Shown here: one piece after another, positions 36,273 through 45,963 of the stretch
Layout of the letters: each line of letters starts with the position of its first letter
Position numbering within the stretch: position 1 is the first letter of the stretch
The notes under the pieces: generated by a model
The model's input: only the letters and a program-made list of their open reading frames with translations
Databases searched by the model: none
Told to the model about the DNA's origin: nothing
Assembly: GCF_007741515.1 (NCBI RefSeq)
Contig: NZ_CP036263.1
Location: 4,389,178-4,453,177, forward strand
DNA from: Adhaeretor mobilis
Lineage (GTDB): Bacteria; Planctomycetota; Planctomycetia; Pirellulales; Lacipirellulaceae
Direction of reading: 5' to 3'
Length of the DNA stretch: 64,000 nt
Position numbers and translations under genes: made by a program

Positions 36273-36313
36273 TGCTTTGACCACTCTTGGAATTGGGATA
36301 GATAAAGCACTAG
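36269..36313 (+). repeat. 10-bp perfect stem-loop overlapping the kinase stop codon
   Basis: CTAGTGCTTT (36269-36278) is exactly inverted in AAAGCACTAG (36304-36313), with a 25-base loop. The left arm includes the kinase TAG stop. There is no T-run, so it may protect the 3' end rather than terminate. The rest of the 387-bp gap to 36659 shows no gene. Confidence 0.5.
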
Positions 36314-36659
36314 GGTAAGGGTGCTGTTCCCCTGAGTTCTACTGGAAAGCGAGTAGTCGTGCCACTGAATTCGCTGGAACTGTCGAACCTGAGCATAGGA
36401 GAATGGCGGCGTTTACCTGCTCGGGTCTGAACTGATAATCCTTGCGGTTTGAACGCATCAGGGAATCTAGGCAAGTCCAACAGAGAGCAAAACTCGACTG
36501 ATGGTAAAGCATTGCGTTTGCTTTTGCGTTTCTATAGCGCACTCTTACACGGCCTCCAGCGTATTCACACCCAGCCGCTGAGCCGATCCCCCCGCCCGCA
36601 AGCTCGCTTTGTGAAATCCTGTGTTCGCGGCAATACTCCCCTCCCGAGGTACCCAACCC

Positions 36660-36917
36660 ATGCTCAGAACATTGTTTATGATGCTCGTGGCAGTTTGCTT
36701 AGCCACAACCGCCGGCTGCGGTTGCTGTTCAGGCCTGTTCGGCTCCCGAACAACTGCTGCCAAACCCGTTTACGCCCCCATTGGTCCGTCATGCCCAGTC
36801 CCGTCATGCCCAGCTCCTTCTTGTAATAGTTGCCCAAGTGGCGGCGAAATGTACGGTGCGTCCTACGGCGGCGAGAGTTACTCTGCCGGATATCCAGGCG
36901 TAATGTCCGGTGGGTAG
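36660..36917 (+). CDS. Small cysteine-rich predicted lipoprotein
   Basis: An 85-aa product. The N-terminus MLRTLFMMLVAVCLATTAGCGCC has a hydrophobic core ending in a lipobox-like ATTAGC, so it is probably a lipoprotein. The mature part is rich in Cys, Pro, Gly, Ser and Tyr (for example CPVPSCPAPSCNSCPSGGE and YGGESYSAGYPG). GAGGTA lies nine bases before the ATG at 36660. A strong terminator follows 57 bp after the stop, which supports a real gene. The function is unknown. Similar short Cys/Gly-rich lipoproteins are common in planctomycetes. Confidence 0.6.
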   Translation: MLRTLFMMLVAVCLATTAGCGCCSGLFGSRTTAAKPVYAPIGPSCPVPSCPAPSCNSCPSGGEMYGASYGGESYSAGYPGVMSGG

Positions 36918-36973
36918 CTAAGATGGTTATAAAGCATAGAGTAGTTCGACTTCGAGTAGACAATCGATACCTA

Positions 36974-37003
36974 GGCCGGGGTGCTTAAGCGCCCCGGCCT
37001 TTT
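36974..37003 (+). terminator. Rho-independent terminator after the small lipoprotein gene
   Basis: GGCCGGGGTGC (36974-36984) pairs with GCGCCCCGGCC (36989-36999) around a TTAA loop, with one G-U pair, and is followed by TTTT. It is very GC-rich and well formed, oriented for the plus-strand gene. It lies 50 bp before the convergent glycosylase stop. Confidence 0.9.
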
Positions 37004-37052
37004 CGCTGCCTCTGTTGAGCTACCTGCTCCAGCTAGGTCAGGGACACTGGCT

Positions 37053-37847
37053 CTACTTTGGCTGACAAACCGGGCACCAGTAGGTTGATCTTCCCATATC
37101 TCCCTGGCGTTGCATCTGAATTACTTCCCCACACTTGGGGCAAGGTTCGCCACTGCGGTTGTAAACCCATTTCCTACTGCCGCCGTCGAATCGTGTCTTC
37201 CTAACGTGGCCCATCAGGTTTCTGAGCATGAGTTTACGTGCACGATTGATGAGCTCGCGGAGTTGCAGGTCGTCAAGATTGCCGACTTGGGTGAACGGAT
37301 TGAGACTTTCCAAGAACAAAACTTCCGATTTATAAACGTTGCCAATGCCACTAACGAGCGTTTGATCCATGACTGCCTGCCCCAGGGGCAGATCGTTGCG
37401 TTGGCGAAAACGGGAGAGAGCCGCTTCAATATCGAATGGTTCATCCAGCAGATCAGGACCCAGGCGATTGAGATGCGGGTGCTGTCGAAGCTGATCTGTG
37501 GTAAGCAGTTCCAGTCGCTTGGGAGTGAAGCAAACGACTGACCAATTGCCAAGCTTGAGTTCCAGTGAGGCTAGAGGCTTGCCCTTGCTCCAACGTTGGT
37601 CTTGGCCATAAACATGCCAGGAACCTGTCATGCCCATGTGTGAGTGGATCGCCTCACCGCTGCCCAAGTGCATCAAAAGGTGCTTACCGCGAGCTTCCAC
37701 ACGACTGCAGGGCTGATCGACTAAGCGAGCCGTGGGCAAAGGCCGTTCAAACCGTGGGTTGTGACACGCGGCGCCCGTGATCGCTTCTCCCTCCATCACC
37801 TTGCGAAGGTTCACAGCCGAGCGGTAAATGGTGTCCCCCTCAGGCAT
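37053..37847 (-). CDS. Endonuclease VIII-like DNA glycosylase (Nei2 type)
   Basis: Fpg/Nei-family glycosylase that removes oxidised bases. The true start is the ATG at 37847 (MPEGDTIYR), giving 264 aa; the reading frame extends 48 codons upstream into lhr and that part is spurious. Pro2-Glu3 are the catalytic N-terminus. The helix-two-turn-helix reads SGIGNVYKSEVLFLESLNP, and the zinc finger is CPKCG...STYWCPVCQ. The start codon overlaps the 3' end of lhr by eight bases, so the two are translationally coupled. lhr-nei2 pairs also occur in mycobacteria, which supports functional linkage in DNA repair. Confidence 0.92.
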   Translation of the reverse strand: MPEGDTIYRSAVNLRKVMEGEAITGAACHNPRFERPLPTARLVDQPCSRVEARGKHLLMHLGSGEAIHSHMGMTGSWHVYGQDQRWSKGKPLASLELKLGNWSVVCFTPKRLELLTTDQLRQHPHLNRLGPDLLDEPFDIEAALSRFRQRNDLPLGQAVMDQTLVSGIGNVYKSEVLFLESLNPFTQVGNLDDLQLRELINRARKLMLRNLMGHVRKTRFDGGSRKWVYNRSGEPCPKCGEVIQMQRQGDMGRSTYWCPVCQPK

Positions 37848-40800
37848 CGGACTCACCTCGCGGATAGCGCCGGCTCTCCGACCGTGATTTATCCCGCAAC
37901 TCGCCACCCCGATGTTGGTAGCCCGAGTGAGTTGCGTGGAAGCCATGTTGAAGGAGTAAGCGGGCGAGCGGAGAATTGGCCGGCTCGCCACCGTCGATTT
38001 TCTTGAGCAACAACGGGCGATCTTCCGCTTGACTTTCTAAGGCTACAGCAAGCCGCTCGTGCCTAGCGACTTGCTCGGTCGCATCGCCGGCTTTGAATGT
38101 GGTTAGACTACCCGCCTGTGGGTTGAGAAAGCCCAGAAGTACACCTTCGTCGAGAATCACCTGCGCGCCGCTTACTCTTTGTGGCTGCGCGTCGGGAGAA
38201 CGAGTGGCGGGCCACTTGAGCATCGCACCGTAGGCGTTCGCCGGATCGACGGCTGAAAGAACGAGCGGTATTGTTTCAGCGTTGTCTTTCTCCTTGGCTG
38301 GCTGACGGATCGAGTCATCAGCTCCTGGCGAGGCGAATTGCGCTCCGCCTAAGCCTTCCACAAAATACCCACGTCGCACGCGGCCCGATTCTTCCATAGC
38401 CCGCAGTACCGGGTAGAGGGCAGAGAAACCACCTTCGACCGATTCACGATCAATCGAGGGCCGAGTGAGGATCCCATACCTGCGGACGAGTATTTCCGTT
38501 ATAGCCGTTTGTCTTTCGGTGGGACTAGGGGCACTGTCCTCGTTGCCATACTTCACTAGTGACCACCGCCCCTCCGAGCCCGCCAGGCGGGTCTGTCGCC
38601 GAGAACGGAATCGACTGCGCTGGCCTCGTCTGCCGGTAGACTTTTTCTTTCCGCCACTGGCAAGTGAACGCAACGGGGCGATTGTGTCATTCGTCACGTG
38701 CCCTTTCCACACCAAACTCCATAACGCGGCAAGTGCGTCGTTGCGGAAGCCGCCCAGCTGACTCGCCATCTCATCGAAGAACAAGGCACCACGAGTTTGC
38801 AACAGCTCGTGAATCTCTTCCTCGATCGCTGGCGTCCCTGTCGATTCTGCTAGAGGTTCCGCTCTCGGCGCGAGCAGCGGAAGGCTATCCGCCAAATAGA
38901 GCCCAATCCTCCCATCCCGAGGACCAACGCTTTCGATCCCACGCCACACAACTTCGCCAGCGTTGAAGAGCTCATCTAGGTCCGACTGCGCAAAATCAAT
39001 GATTCTTGTAGGTAGAATCGAGGTTTCCAATTCCGAAGCGGCCAAAGGCGCACCCTGTAGTTGTTCGATTGCATCAAGTAACCCGTCTAGACCACGGCGG
39101 GGGCGAGTCACACCTTGCCAGACGGGTAAGAACCGGGCGAGCTGCTCCGCTTCAACGGGCTCAACCTGCTTGCGTAGTTTGGCCAGCGAGCGGCGTTTGA
39201 TTTGACGCAACACCCCCGTGTCGCACCACTCTGTGCCGGTGCCACCGGGGAGGAACTCGCCGGCAATCACGCGATCTCGCTCGACCAGCTTCTCCAAGGC
39301 GAGCTTCGCAACCGCTTCGCTAAGTCCCAATCTTGCCGCGACATCATTAGTACGAAATGGGCCGTGCGTTCTCGCGTAGCGGGATACGAGATCGGTGAGC
39401 GGATCGTCGCCCACTTCTAGAAACGCCTCTGGCAAGCCTGGCGGCGGCACGACGCCGAGGGCGTCGCGAAGCCTCGATGCATCTTCCGCGGCAACGAGAC
39501 GCGTCTCGCCGGCAATCTTCACACTGATGATTCGCCGCAATGATAGCAGCTCCGTGATCCATTTCTCTTGATCTTCAACCGAGGCCTCTGGACTTGTCCG
39601 CTGGGCGATTTCCGCCTCGCTTAAGTCCCCCACATAAAGCAATAGCCCCTGCAACGAGTCGATGTCGCGAACACGCGGCTCGTCGAGCCTTTGCAACTGC
39701 AACTCTAGTGACTCGATAGCATCCGCATCCAGCAATTCTCGGAAGTCGGCAGCGCCCAAGAGCTCACGAAGCTGCACCTGGTCGAGTGCCAGTGCCTGAG
39801 CTCGCCGTTCCGCAAGCGGCGCATCGCCGTTGTAGAGGAAATTGGCGGTATAGTTGAACAGCAAAGACGAAGCGAAGGGCGAAGCGCTAGCGTTTTCGAC
39901 CGTGTGAACGCGTATCGTTTGGCGCTGCACCTCTCCGAGGATTTGTTTGAGTCCGGCAACGTCGAACACGTCACGAAGACATTCCCGATAAGTCTCCAGT
40001 AGAATCGGAAATCGTTCGTAACGAGCGGCGACCTTCAACAGATCGGCCGATTTGCGTCGCTGCAACCACAGCGGCGTGCGTTTCTGCGGCTGTCGGCGTG
40101 GGAGCAACAACGCCCGGGCAGCGTTCTCGCGGAAACGTGCCGCGAACAGTGAGGAACCGCCCAAGTGTTTGACTAGTTCATCCTCGACAAGCTGTGGATC
40201 GGGGAACAATGTATCTAAATTGGGCAGTTTCTCACTCTCAGGCAGTCGCAGCACGATGCCGTCGTCTGCCCAGGTGAAGTCGATTTCAAGACCCGTCTCC
40301 TCTCGCAGACGACCAATCACTGCTAGCGCCCACGGTGCGTGAACTCGCGATCCGAAAGGGGAGAGAATCACCACACGCCAGTCACCGATCTCATCGAGAA
40401 ACGATTCGACGACGATAGTCTTGTCGGTAGGCAGCTCGACAGTCGAATCGGCTTGGTCGCGCACGTAGCGCACTAGGTTTTTCGCTGCCAGTTGGTCGAG
40501 CCCACTCTCGTCGCGTAGTTTCTCTTGTGCCGCATTGTCCGAGAGCTCACCCAACTGGCGCGTTTGCTTACCAATCGCCCGTCCAAAATCCAAAGGACGT
40601 CCCGGACCGTCGCCTCGCCAAAACGGCATGCGCCCCGGCTCGCCAGGGGCCGGAGCTACCAGCACGCGATCGCGTGTGATGTCGATTACCCGCCAGGACG
40701 ATGCTCCCAGCAGAAATACATCGCCGGGGCGCGTCTCGAAGACCATCTCTTCGTCGAGTTCGCCAACACGTGCTCCCCCTTCGTCACCAGCTGCAAGATA

Positions 40801-42462
40801 AACACCGTACAGCCCGCGATCCGGGATTGTGCCTCCGTTGAGCACCGCGATTCGCTGCGATCCCTTGCGCGGTGATATTACACCGGCCAAACGATCCCAA
40901 TTGATTCGCGGGCGCAGCTCGGAGAACTCGTCCGACGGGTAGCGACCCGACAACAGATCGAGCACACCGTCAAACAGACTTTTCGGCAGATCATGAAACG
41001 GTGCCGCACAGCGCACAGTCGCGTACAGCTCGTCAACGGGACATGGCTCCAACGCAACCATCGCCACGATTTGCTGCGCCAATACGTCCAGCGGGTTGCG
41101 CGGGTAGCGCGTCGATTCCACCTGCCCGGTGAGCATATTCGCCACAGCGGCACTGCAAGCAAGCAAATCTCCGCGGTACTTGGGAAAGATCACACCTTCG
41201 GACTTGGCACCCAAGTGGTGTCCGGCCCTGCCGATCCGTTGTAATCCTGAAGCAACCGACGGCGGTGCCTCAATTTGAATCACCAGATCGACGGCCCCCA
41301 TGTCGATGCCTAGTTCCAAGGAGGAAGTCGCCACGATTGCCGGCAGATCGCCTCGCTTGAGGCGATCTTCAATCTCGCTGCGCTGCGCGCGGGCCAACGA
41401 GCCGTGATGCGCAAGGGCAATCTCTTGATCGGCCAGTTCATTGATCGAGGCAGCCAGTCGCTCGGCCAGTCGCCGGCTGTTCACGAAAATCATTGTCGAA
41501 CGATGCGCGCCGATGAGTTCGACCAATCGCGGGTGAATTGCCGGCCAAATCGACGCAATCGATGGCCCCGCACTGGTGGGGCCCGTCTGAACGTCAGTGG
41601 GCTGGCTCATCGCAGCCATATCTTCGACTGGCACCTCGACGGTGATCTCCAAATGTTTCCGCTCCCCGGCATCGATAATTTCTACGGGGCGAGCCTGCGG
41701 AGATTTCTCAGGATCAGCACTCGCCTCGCCACCACCGAGCAGACGTGCGATTTCCTCCAGCGGCCGCTGAGTCGCTGACAGACCGATTCTCTGCAGGGGC
41801 GAAGACGCCAACGAGTGTCCTGCTTGCTTATCGGTTTCGTCGCGCAACAAATGTTCAAGTCGCTCTAATGTGAGAAACAGGTGCGTGCCGCGTTTGGTGG
41901 CCGCCACGGCGTGAATCTCATCAACAATCACCGTCTCGACGCTCCGCAACACTTCGCGTGCTTTGGAAGTGAGCATCAGATACAACGACTCAGGCGTGGT
42001 GATGAGAATGTCGGGTGGGTGTCGCGCAATCTGCTGCCGCTCTTTCGCGCTAGTGTCGCCTGATCGAACGGCGACCGTTGGCTCGTGAAATTCATGCCCG
42101 AGCCGACCTGCGACTGTGCGGATGCCTGCCAGGGGTGCGCGTAAGTTGCGATCAACATCCACCCCGAGCGCCTTGAGAGGCGAAATGTAAAGAATACGAA
42201 TGCTCGGCTGCTCGGTCTTCGGCGGTTCACCAAACATCAAGCGATCAATGGCCGCCAGAAACGCCGCTAGTGTTTTTCCGGAGCCCGTGGGTGCAAGCAG
42301 CAATGCGTTCTTCCTGGCCGCCAACTCCGGCCAGGCCTGCCGTTGAATAGTAGTAGGCTCACCGAACGCCTCAGCTAACCACGTGCTAGTAGCTATATGA
42401 AACGAGTCCATCCCGGTCAGTTTGGGATTCGCTTGGCGTTTTTTCAGAGAAGAATTGCCCAT
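37840..42462 (-). CDS. lhr: Lhr-type superfamily 2 ATP-dependent helicase (full length)
   Basis: Large helicase-related protein of 1540 aa, the size of full-length Lhr with its C-terminal extension. The helicase core has Walker A LLAPTGSGKTLAAF, the DEIH box (VIVDEIHAVA), SATQRP and the motif VI region QRIGRAGHH. A winged-helix and beta-barrel core follows. The remaining 650 or so residues form the Lhr-type C-terminal region of repeated winged helices, including ARTHGPFRTNDVAARLGLSE. It is a 3'-5' DNA/RNA-DNA helicase linked to DNA repair in mycobacteria and Pseudomonas. The start may be this ATG or Met18. It is coupled to nei2 downstream. Confidence 0.95.
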   Translation of the reverse strand: MGNSSLKKRQANPKLTGMDSFHIATSTWLAEAFGEPTTIQRQAWPELAARKNALLLAPTGSGKTLAAFLAAIDRLMFGEPPKTEQPSIRILYISPLKALGVDVDRNLRAPLAGIRTVAGRLGHEFHEPTVAVRSGDTSAKERQQIARHPPDILITTPESLYLMLTSKAREVLRSVETVIVDEIHAVAATKRGTHLFLTLERLEHLLRDETDKQAGHSLASSPLQRIGLSATQRPLEEIARLLGGGEASADPEKSPQARPVEIIDAGERKHLEITVEVPVEDMAAMSQPTDVQTGPTSAGPSIASIWPAIHPRLVELIGAHRSTMIFVNSRRLAERLAASINELADQEIALAHHGSLARAQRSEIEDRLKRGDLPAIVATSSLELGIDMGAVDLVIQIEAPPSVASGLQRIGRAGHHLGAKSEGVIFPKYRGDLLACSAAVANMLTGQVESTRYPRNPLDVLAQQIVAMVALEPCPVDELYATVRCAAPFHDLPKSLFDGVLDLLSGRYPSDEFSELRPRINWDRLAGVISPRKGSQRIAVLNGGTIPDRGLYGVYLAAGDEGGARVGELDEEMVFETRPGDVFLLGASSWRVIDITRDRVLVAPAPGEPGRMPFWRGDGPGRPLDFGRAIGKQTRQLGELSDNAAQEKLRDESGLDQLAAKNLVRYVRDQADSTVELPTDKTIVVESFLDEIGDWRVVILSPFGSRVHAPWALAVIGRLREETGLEIDFTWADDGIVLRLPESEKLPNLDTLFPDPQLVEDELVKHLGGSSLFAARFRENAARALLLPRRQPQKRTPLWLQRRKSADLLKVAARYERFPILLETYRECLRDVFDVAGLKQILGEVQRQTIRVHTVENASASPFASSLLFNYTANFLYNGDAPLAERRAQALALDQVQLRELLGAADFRELLDADAIESLELQLQRLDEPRVRDIDSLQGLLLYVGDLSEAEIAQRTSPEASVEDQEKWITELLSLRRIISVKIAGETRLVAAEDASRLRDALGVVPPPGLPEAFLEVGDDPLTDLVSRYARTHGPFRTNDVAARLGLSEAVAKLALEKLVERDRVIAGEFLPGGTGTEWCDTGVLRQIKRRSLAKLRKQVEPVEAEQLARFLPVWQGVTRPRRGLDGLLDAIEQLQGAPLAASELETSILPTRIIDFAQSDLDELFNAGEVVWRGIESVGPRDGRIGLYLADSLPLLAPRAEPLAESTGTPAIEEEIHELLQTRGALFFDEMASQLGGFRNDALAALWSLVWKGHVTNDTIAPLRSLASGGKKKSTGRRGQRSRFRSRRQTRLAGSEGRWSLVKYGNEDSAPSPTERQTAITEILVRRYGILTRPSIDRESVEGGFSALYPVLRAMEESGRVRRGYFVEGLGGAQFASPGADDSIRQPAKEKDNAETIPLVLSAVDPANAYGAMLKWPATRSPDAQPQRVSGAQVILDEGVLLGFLNPQAGSLTTFKAGDATEQVARHERLAVALESQAEDRPLLLKKIDGGEPANSPLARLLLQHGFHATHSGYQHRGGELRDKSRSESRRYPRGESDA

Positions 42463-42540
42463 GACAAGAAGAGTTTACCGCTATTGAGCATCAACCTGAT
42501 TGGGAACTGGAAAACTTGGAACCAAAGGCTGCTAACTTCG

Positions 42541-43977
42541 TCACTTGATCTGATTGTACGCAGCGAGCGCCGCATCGCGGGCCTCAAAATGATCGACCAT
42601 CGGGTGGGGGTAGTCTTTGCCAAGAGTGATTCCAGCTTCTTCTAGCTGCTCTTCACTCGCTTCCCACGGTTTGTCTAGCACCTTGTTGGGTAGTCCTGCT
42701 ATTTCTGGGACCCAGCGGCGTACGTAATCACCGTCTGGGTCGAATTTCTCGCCCTGAGTCATTGGATTAAAAATGCGGAAGTAGGGTGCAGCATCTGCCC
42801 CGCAACCGGCCGTCCACTGCCAGCCGAGTGAGTTGCTGGCGAGGTCCGCATCGCACAAGGTATCCCAAAACCACTCAGCACCCCGCTGCCAGGGGATGCG
42901 CAGATGCTTGGTGAGAAACGAGGCCACAATCATACGAGCCCGATTGGGCATGAAGCCGGTCGCCCACAAGTCCCGCATGGCAGCGTCGACTACCGGATAG
43001 CCCGTCTGACCGCGTTGCCACTTTTGTAATTTCTCGTTGTCCTCGTCCCAGGGGAATACCGCAAACTTCTCTCGGAGGGGCTCGTTCGTCGTCGAAGGGA
43101 AGTAGTACAGCAAATGATAAGCAAACTCCCGCCAGCCGATTTCGCTCAGATACGTGTCGGAACTCTTCCGCAGGGAGGGAGCACCATTGTAGGCGGCTTT
43201 GACTGATGCCCAAACTTGTCGGGGGCTGATCTCGCCAAAGTGCAGGCGTGGCGAGAGTTGCGACCAGCCTTGGACGTCTAACCGGTTTCGAGCTTCCTGG
43301 TAGTCGCCCAATCGGCCTTCAGAGATAAACGCATTGAGAGCATCTTCAGCCGCTCGAGCGCCAACGTCCCATGTCTCGTAGAATTGGCTATCCCAATCAG
43401 GTTCGGGCAGCAGCTTCAGGTCCGCCAACTCGACAGATTTCGGCCACCTCCTCGGGCTGATCAACCCTTCAGGGGGCTCCCTGGGATCGTGATCTATATG
43501 GAGAGCTCGGCAGGCCTTCCAGAAGGGCGTGAACACTTTGTAAGGACCGCCTGCCTTCGTTTCAATCTCCCACGGCTCGTAAAGCAAGCTGCCGTTGAAG
43601 CTTTTCACTTCGATGCCGTCCTGCTTCAGCGCAGACTTCACTCGCTGGTCGCGCTCGATGGCAGCTGGCTCGTAGCGACGACTCCAATAAACGGCCGACG
43701 CACCAGTCTGCTGGATCAGTTCGCTTAGCACTTTCAACGAGTTGCCTTGGCGAAGGATGAGTCGTGAGCCCATACCCTCAAGCTGCTCTGTCAAACTATC
43801 GAGCGAGTGATGAAGCCACCACTTCGAAGCGCCGCCAAGTGGCCAATCGCCCTCTTCCTCGGGTGCCCAAATAAAGACGGGTAGCACCGTGCCACGATCA
43901 GCCGCGCGCAGTAGGGCAGGGTGGTCTGCCAAACGCAGGTCTTGGCGATACCAAAGAATGGTCGTCGAAGTACTCAC
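42541..43977 (-). CDS. phr: Class I CPD photolyase / cryptochrome family
   Basis: Deoxyribodipyrimidine photolyase, repairing UV dimers with blue light and FAD. The 478-aa length is typical. The N-terminal alpha/beta antenna domain starts STTILWYRQDLRLADHPAL. The FAD domain contains ARNRLDVQGWSQLSPRLHFGEIS, the signature TGYPVVDAAMRDLWATGFMPNRARM, and WQWTAGCGADAAPYFRIFNP. The start is GTG at 43977 with AGGG a few bases upstream; no ATG is available nearby. It is co-directional with lhr-nei2 (78 bp gap), so these repair genes could form one light/UV damage transcription unit, although each may also have its own promoter. Confidence 0.95.
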   Translation of the reverse strand: MSTSTTILWYRQDLRLADHPALLRAADRGTVLPVFIWAPEEEGDWPLGGASKWWLHHSLDSLTEQLEGMGSRLILRQGNSLKVLSELIQQTGASAVYWSRRYEPAAIERDQRVKSALKQDGIEVKSFNGSLLYEPWEIETKAGGPYKVFTPFWKACRALHIDHDPREPPEGLISPRRWPKSVELADLKLLPEPDWDSQFYETWDVGARAAEDALNAFISEGRLGDYQEARNRLDVQGWSQLSPRLHFGEISPRQVWASVKAAYNGAPSLRKSSDTYLSEIGWREFAYHLLYYFPSTTNEPLREKFAVFPWDEDNEKLQKWQRGQTGYPVVDAAMRDLWATGFMPNRARMIVASFLTKHLRIPWQRGAEWFWDTLCDADLASNSLGWQWTAGCGADAAPYFRIFNPMTQGEKFDPDGDYVRRWVPEIAGLPNKVLDKPWEASEEQLEEAGITLGKDYPHPMVDHFEARDAALAAYNQIK

Positions 43978-44102
43978 GGGTGCCCTGCTGAAATGCTAGT
44001 GAAAACTACGCTTGGAAAAAGTCCGGAGCGCAGTAACCGCAACAAACCTTGCAGGAGTAACAAGGAGCAGAACAAGTAGGAAAGAATGCCCAGTCGCCGC
44101 GA

Positions 44103-44393
44103 CTAGGCTCCGTCCGCTTCAGGCAGCGCTAGGCGAATCGGGCCTCGCGCTTCGTCGGGATCGACGGTCTCGCCCTTTTGAGTGGCACGTAGATCACCCT
44201 TTTGGATAAGCTCTGCCGCCACGTCACGCACTTGCTGCATGATGTCGCGATAGTCGCCGCCACCCAGATGGCGAGCAGCCTCCGACGGGCAGATACTTTT
44301 CTTGGGTCCACGCAGGTTAACCAGACGAAGTATTTCTTCAGCAATTTGCTCATTGCTGAAAGTCTCAGGCGTATTGGCGATTGATCGATCCAC
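44103..44393 (-). CDS. DUF3253-type small winged-helix protein
   Basis: Protein of about 96 aa from a GTG at 44393 with AGGA upstream. The reading frame begins farther upstream but the first 36 codons look unrelated. It resembles the DUF3253 family (EQIAEEILRLVNLRGPKKSICPSEAARHL, followed by two further helices and RGPIRLALP). The function is unknown; the fold is expected to be a small winged helix. It is 125 bp upstream of the photolyase gene on the same strand, and might be co-transcribed with it. The family assignment is from memory of the pattern and should be checked. Confidence 0.65.
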   Translation of the reverse strand: MDRSIANTPETFSNEQIAEEILRLVNLRGPKKSICPSEAARHLGGGDYRDIMQQVRDVAAELIQKGDLRATQKGETVDPDEARGPIRLALPEADGA

Positions 44394-44673
44394 GGAATTC
44401 CTCGCTGACGCTTTTCTCAGCTTACAATGGGGTTGGGGTCTCAAAAAATGAGGCGAACAATGTTTCGTGATGGGAGAACGATAGTCCACCGACTCAGTCA
44501 CTTGCTCTTCTCGCTCATCTAATTTACCCGCCCAAGCCTCAGAGGGCCAGCCACGACAGGCATTCGTTTTGCCGCAACCTGCGAATTTCTTTGCTTGACT
44601 GGTCCGCTTATTCCGCCGCCAAGTGGGTGAGAAAGGCTTGACAAACTTGCCGGGGCGTTCATGGGCGGCGATC

Positions 44674-45642
44674 TCAGGCGGGCTCGTCCTCGAAGCGAAC
44701 CTGCCGAATGCCCGGCAAAAATGCCACCTCGTAGACTTCGCTGCCCCCTCGGGTGAACTCTAGCCGACCTAGGATTTCTCCCGAATGAGTTCCCACTACG
44801 GCTATTCCGGCATGAACGGTCGACTCCACTTTCCGGAGCAGCGGTGAGTCGAGAATATGTTTTTCGCGAATCTTAGAGAGCCCCACAACGGATGCTTCGT
44901 TGACGAAACACAGCCCCCGGGTAAAGCCTGGCAGCTCGCATACCGTGTTGAAACTGTTGCTGGCGACGTCAAACTTTTCGAGAGTTCCCACTCCTGAATT
45001 GCAAAGCCACCATCCGGCGTTCCAACGTGGCGAATGGGGCATGCACAGCCCACGGCCAATCGTCTTGCTTGTTGGTACGTCGATGAGGACACCACTGGTA
45101 AAGCGATCTAATATCCGCCAGCCCTTGGGTTCGTCGGTTTCGCCGAAAGCAGTGACCACCGCCGGGAGACCTGCTTTCATGCCGAGACCATTCAAGTGGC
45201 AGCGGTCCTTCGGTTTGATTTCCGAGATGAAATCCGGCTGCCAGCAGCGCAGGAAGTTTACCTTTTTGCTAGGACGCGACAGGCAATTAAACTTGGTATT
45301 GATGAAGTACGCGCCACGTCGACCGAACGCGACATCATGCATGTCGAGCTTGCCGGTACTATATTTTTTTTCCACTTCGAACGAGTTCTGTCCGGTGCGT
45401 TGAAATATCCTAAAGTGATGCCTCGCAGCCAAGGCAATGCGATCTCCCCGAATTGCGAGTCCCATAGGACGGGGGAACTTCCACACTCGGGTTCGCAGCC
45501 CCTGCTTATCAACTGAAAAGGCAGCGAGCTTCCCAGAGTTATAGGTTGTCACCAGCAGCGAACCACCGGTTGCCTCTAACCAAGGGACGAACTCCCCGTG
45601 TGCCTGGATCTGAATACTTGCTGGTTTCTTGGGTATGGTCAT
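44674..45642 (-). CDS. TIGR03032-family beta-propeller-like protein
   Basis: A 322-aa protein (ATG at 45642) matching the TIGR03032/DUF4915 pattern: LLVTTYNSGKLAAF, RPMGLAIRGDRIALA, YFINTKFNCLS, RCHLNGLGM, LCMPHSPRWNAGWWLCNSG and FTRGLCFVNEASVVGLSKIRE. These repeated motifs suggest a beta-propeller. The biochemical role is unknown; family members are often reported near sulfotransferase and glycan genes. No signal peptide is seen. It is divergent from galE. Confidence 0.85.
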   Translation of the reverse strand: MTIPKKPASIQIQAHGEFVPWLEATGGSLLVTTYNSGKLAAFSVDKQGLRTRVWKFPRPMGLAIRGDRIALAARHHFRIFQRTGQNSFEVEKKYSTGKLDMHDVAFGRRGAYFINTKFNCLSRPSKKVNFLRCWQPDFISEIKPKDRCHLNGLGMKAGLPAVVTAFGETDEPKGWRILDRFTSGVLIDVPTSKTIGRGLCMPHSPRWNAGWWLCNSGVGTLEKFDVASNSFNTVCELPGFTRGLCFVNEASVVGLSKIREKHILDSPLLRKVESTVHAGIAVVGTHSGEILGRLEFTRGGSEVYEVAFLPGIRQVRFEDEPA

Positions 45643-45875
45643 CCGAGGAGCGTCAGGCGACGACCTCCGGCACGATGCTCGAGACCGAAGCATCGCATTT
45701 TGATAACGTAAAACAGATTTTCATACGAATCCATTCTTTGGGGAAAAATGCTCTGCTTGCAACCCATCTAGGGCAGTCTGAAGATGGGCAACTGCTGCTC
45801 GCATTCTAGCAGGTTTTTCGTCATAGAACTTGGCTGCACGACTAAATGGCAACGACGGTGTTTGCCGCTTGCGGG

Positions 45876-45903
45876 TTAGCCGCGACTCATCTTGTGCTAT
45901 GAT
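45876..45903 (+). promoter_or_regulatory. Candidate galE promoter
   Basis: An extended -10 element TG-C-TATGAT lies at 45895-45903. A weak -35-like TTAGCC lies at 45876-45881, 16 bp upstream. The predicted transcript would have a leader of about 50 bases before the galE ATG at 45964. The match is suggestive only. Confidence 0.4.
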
Positions 45904-45963
45904 ACTCGCCTAGCAAATCCAAGAACTAAGTCCCCCTGTTGGGCAGGAGAAATAATAACAACG

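Noticed and set aside
37848..37991. 48-codon N-terminal extension of the nei2 frame
   Set aside because: Fpg/Nei proteins need Pro2-Glu2/3 at the N-terminus; the extension lies inside lhr and is a shadow.
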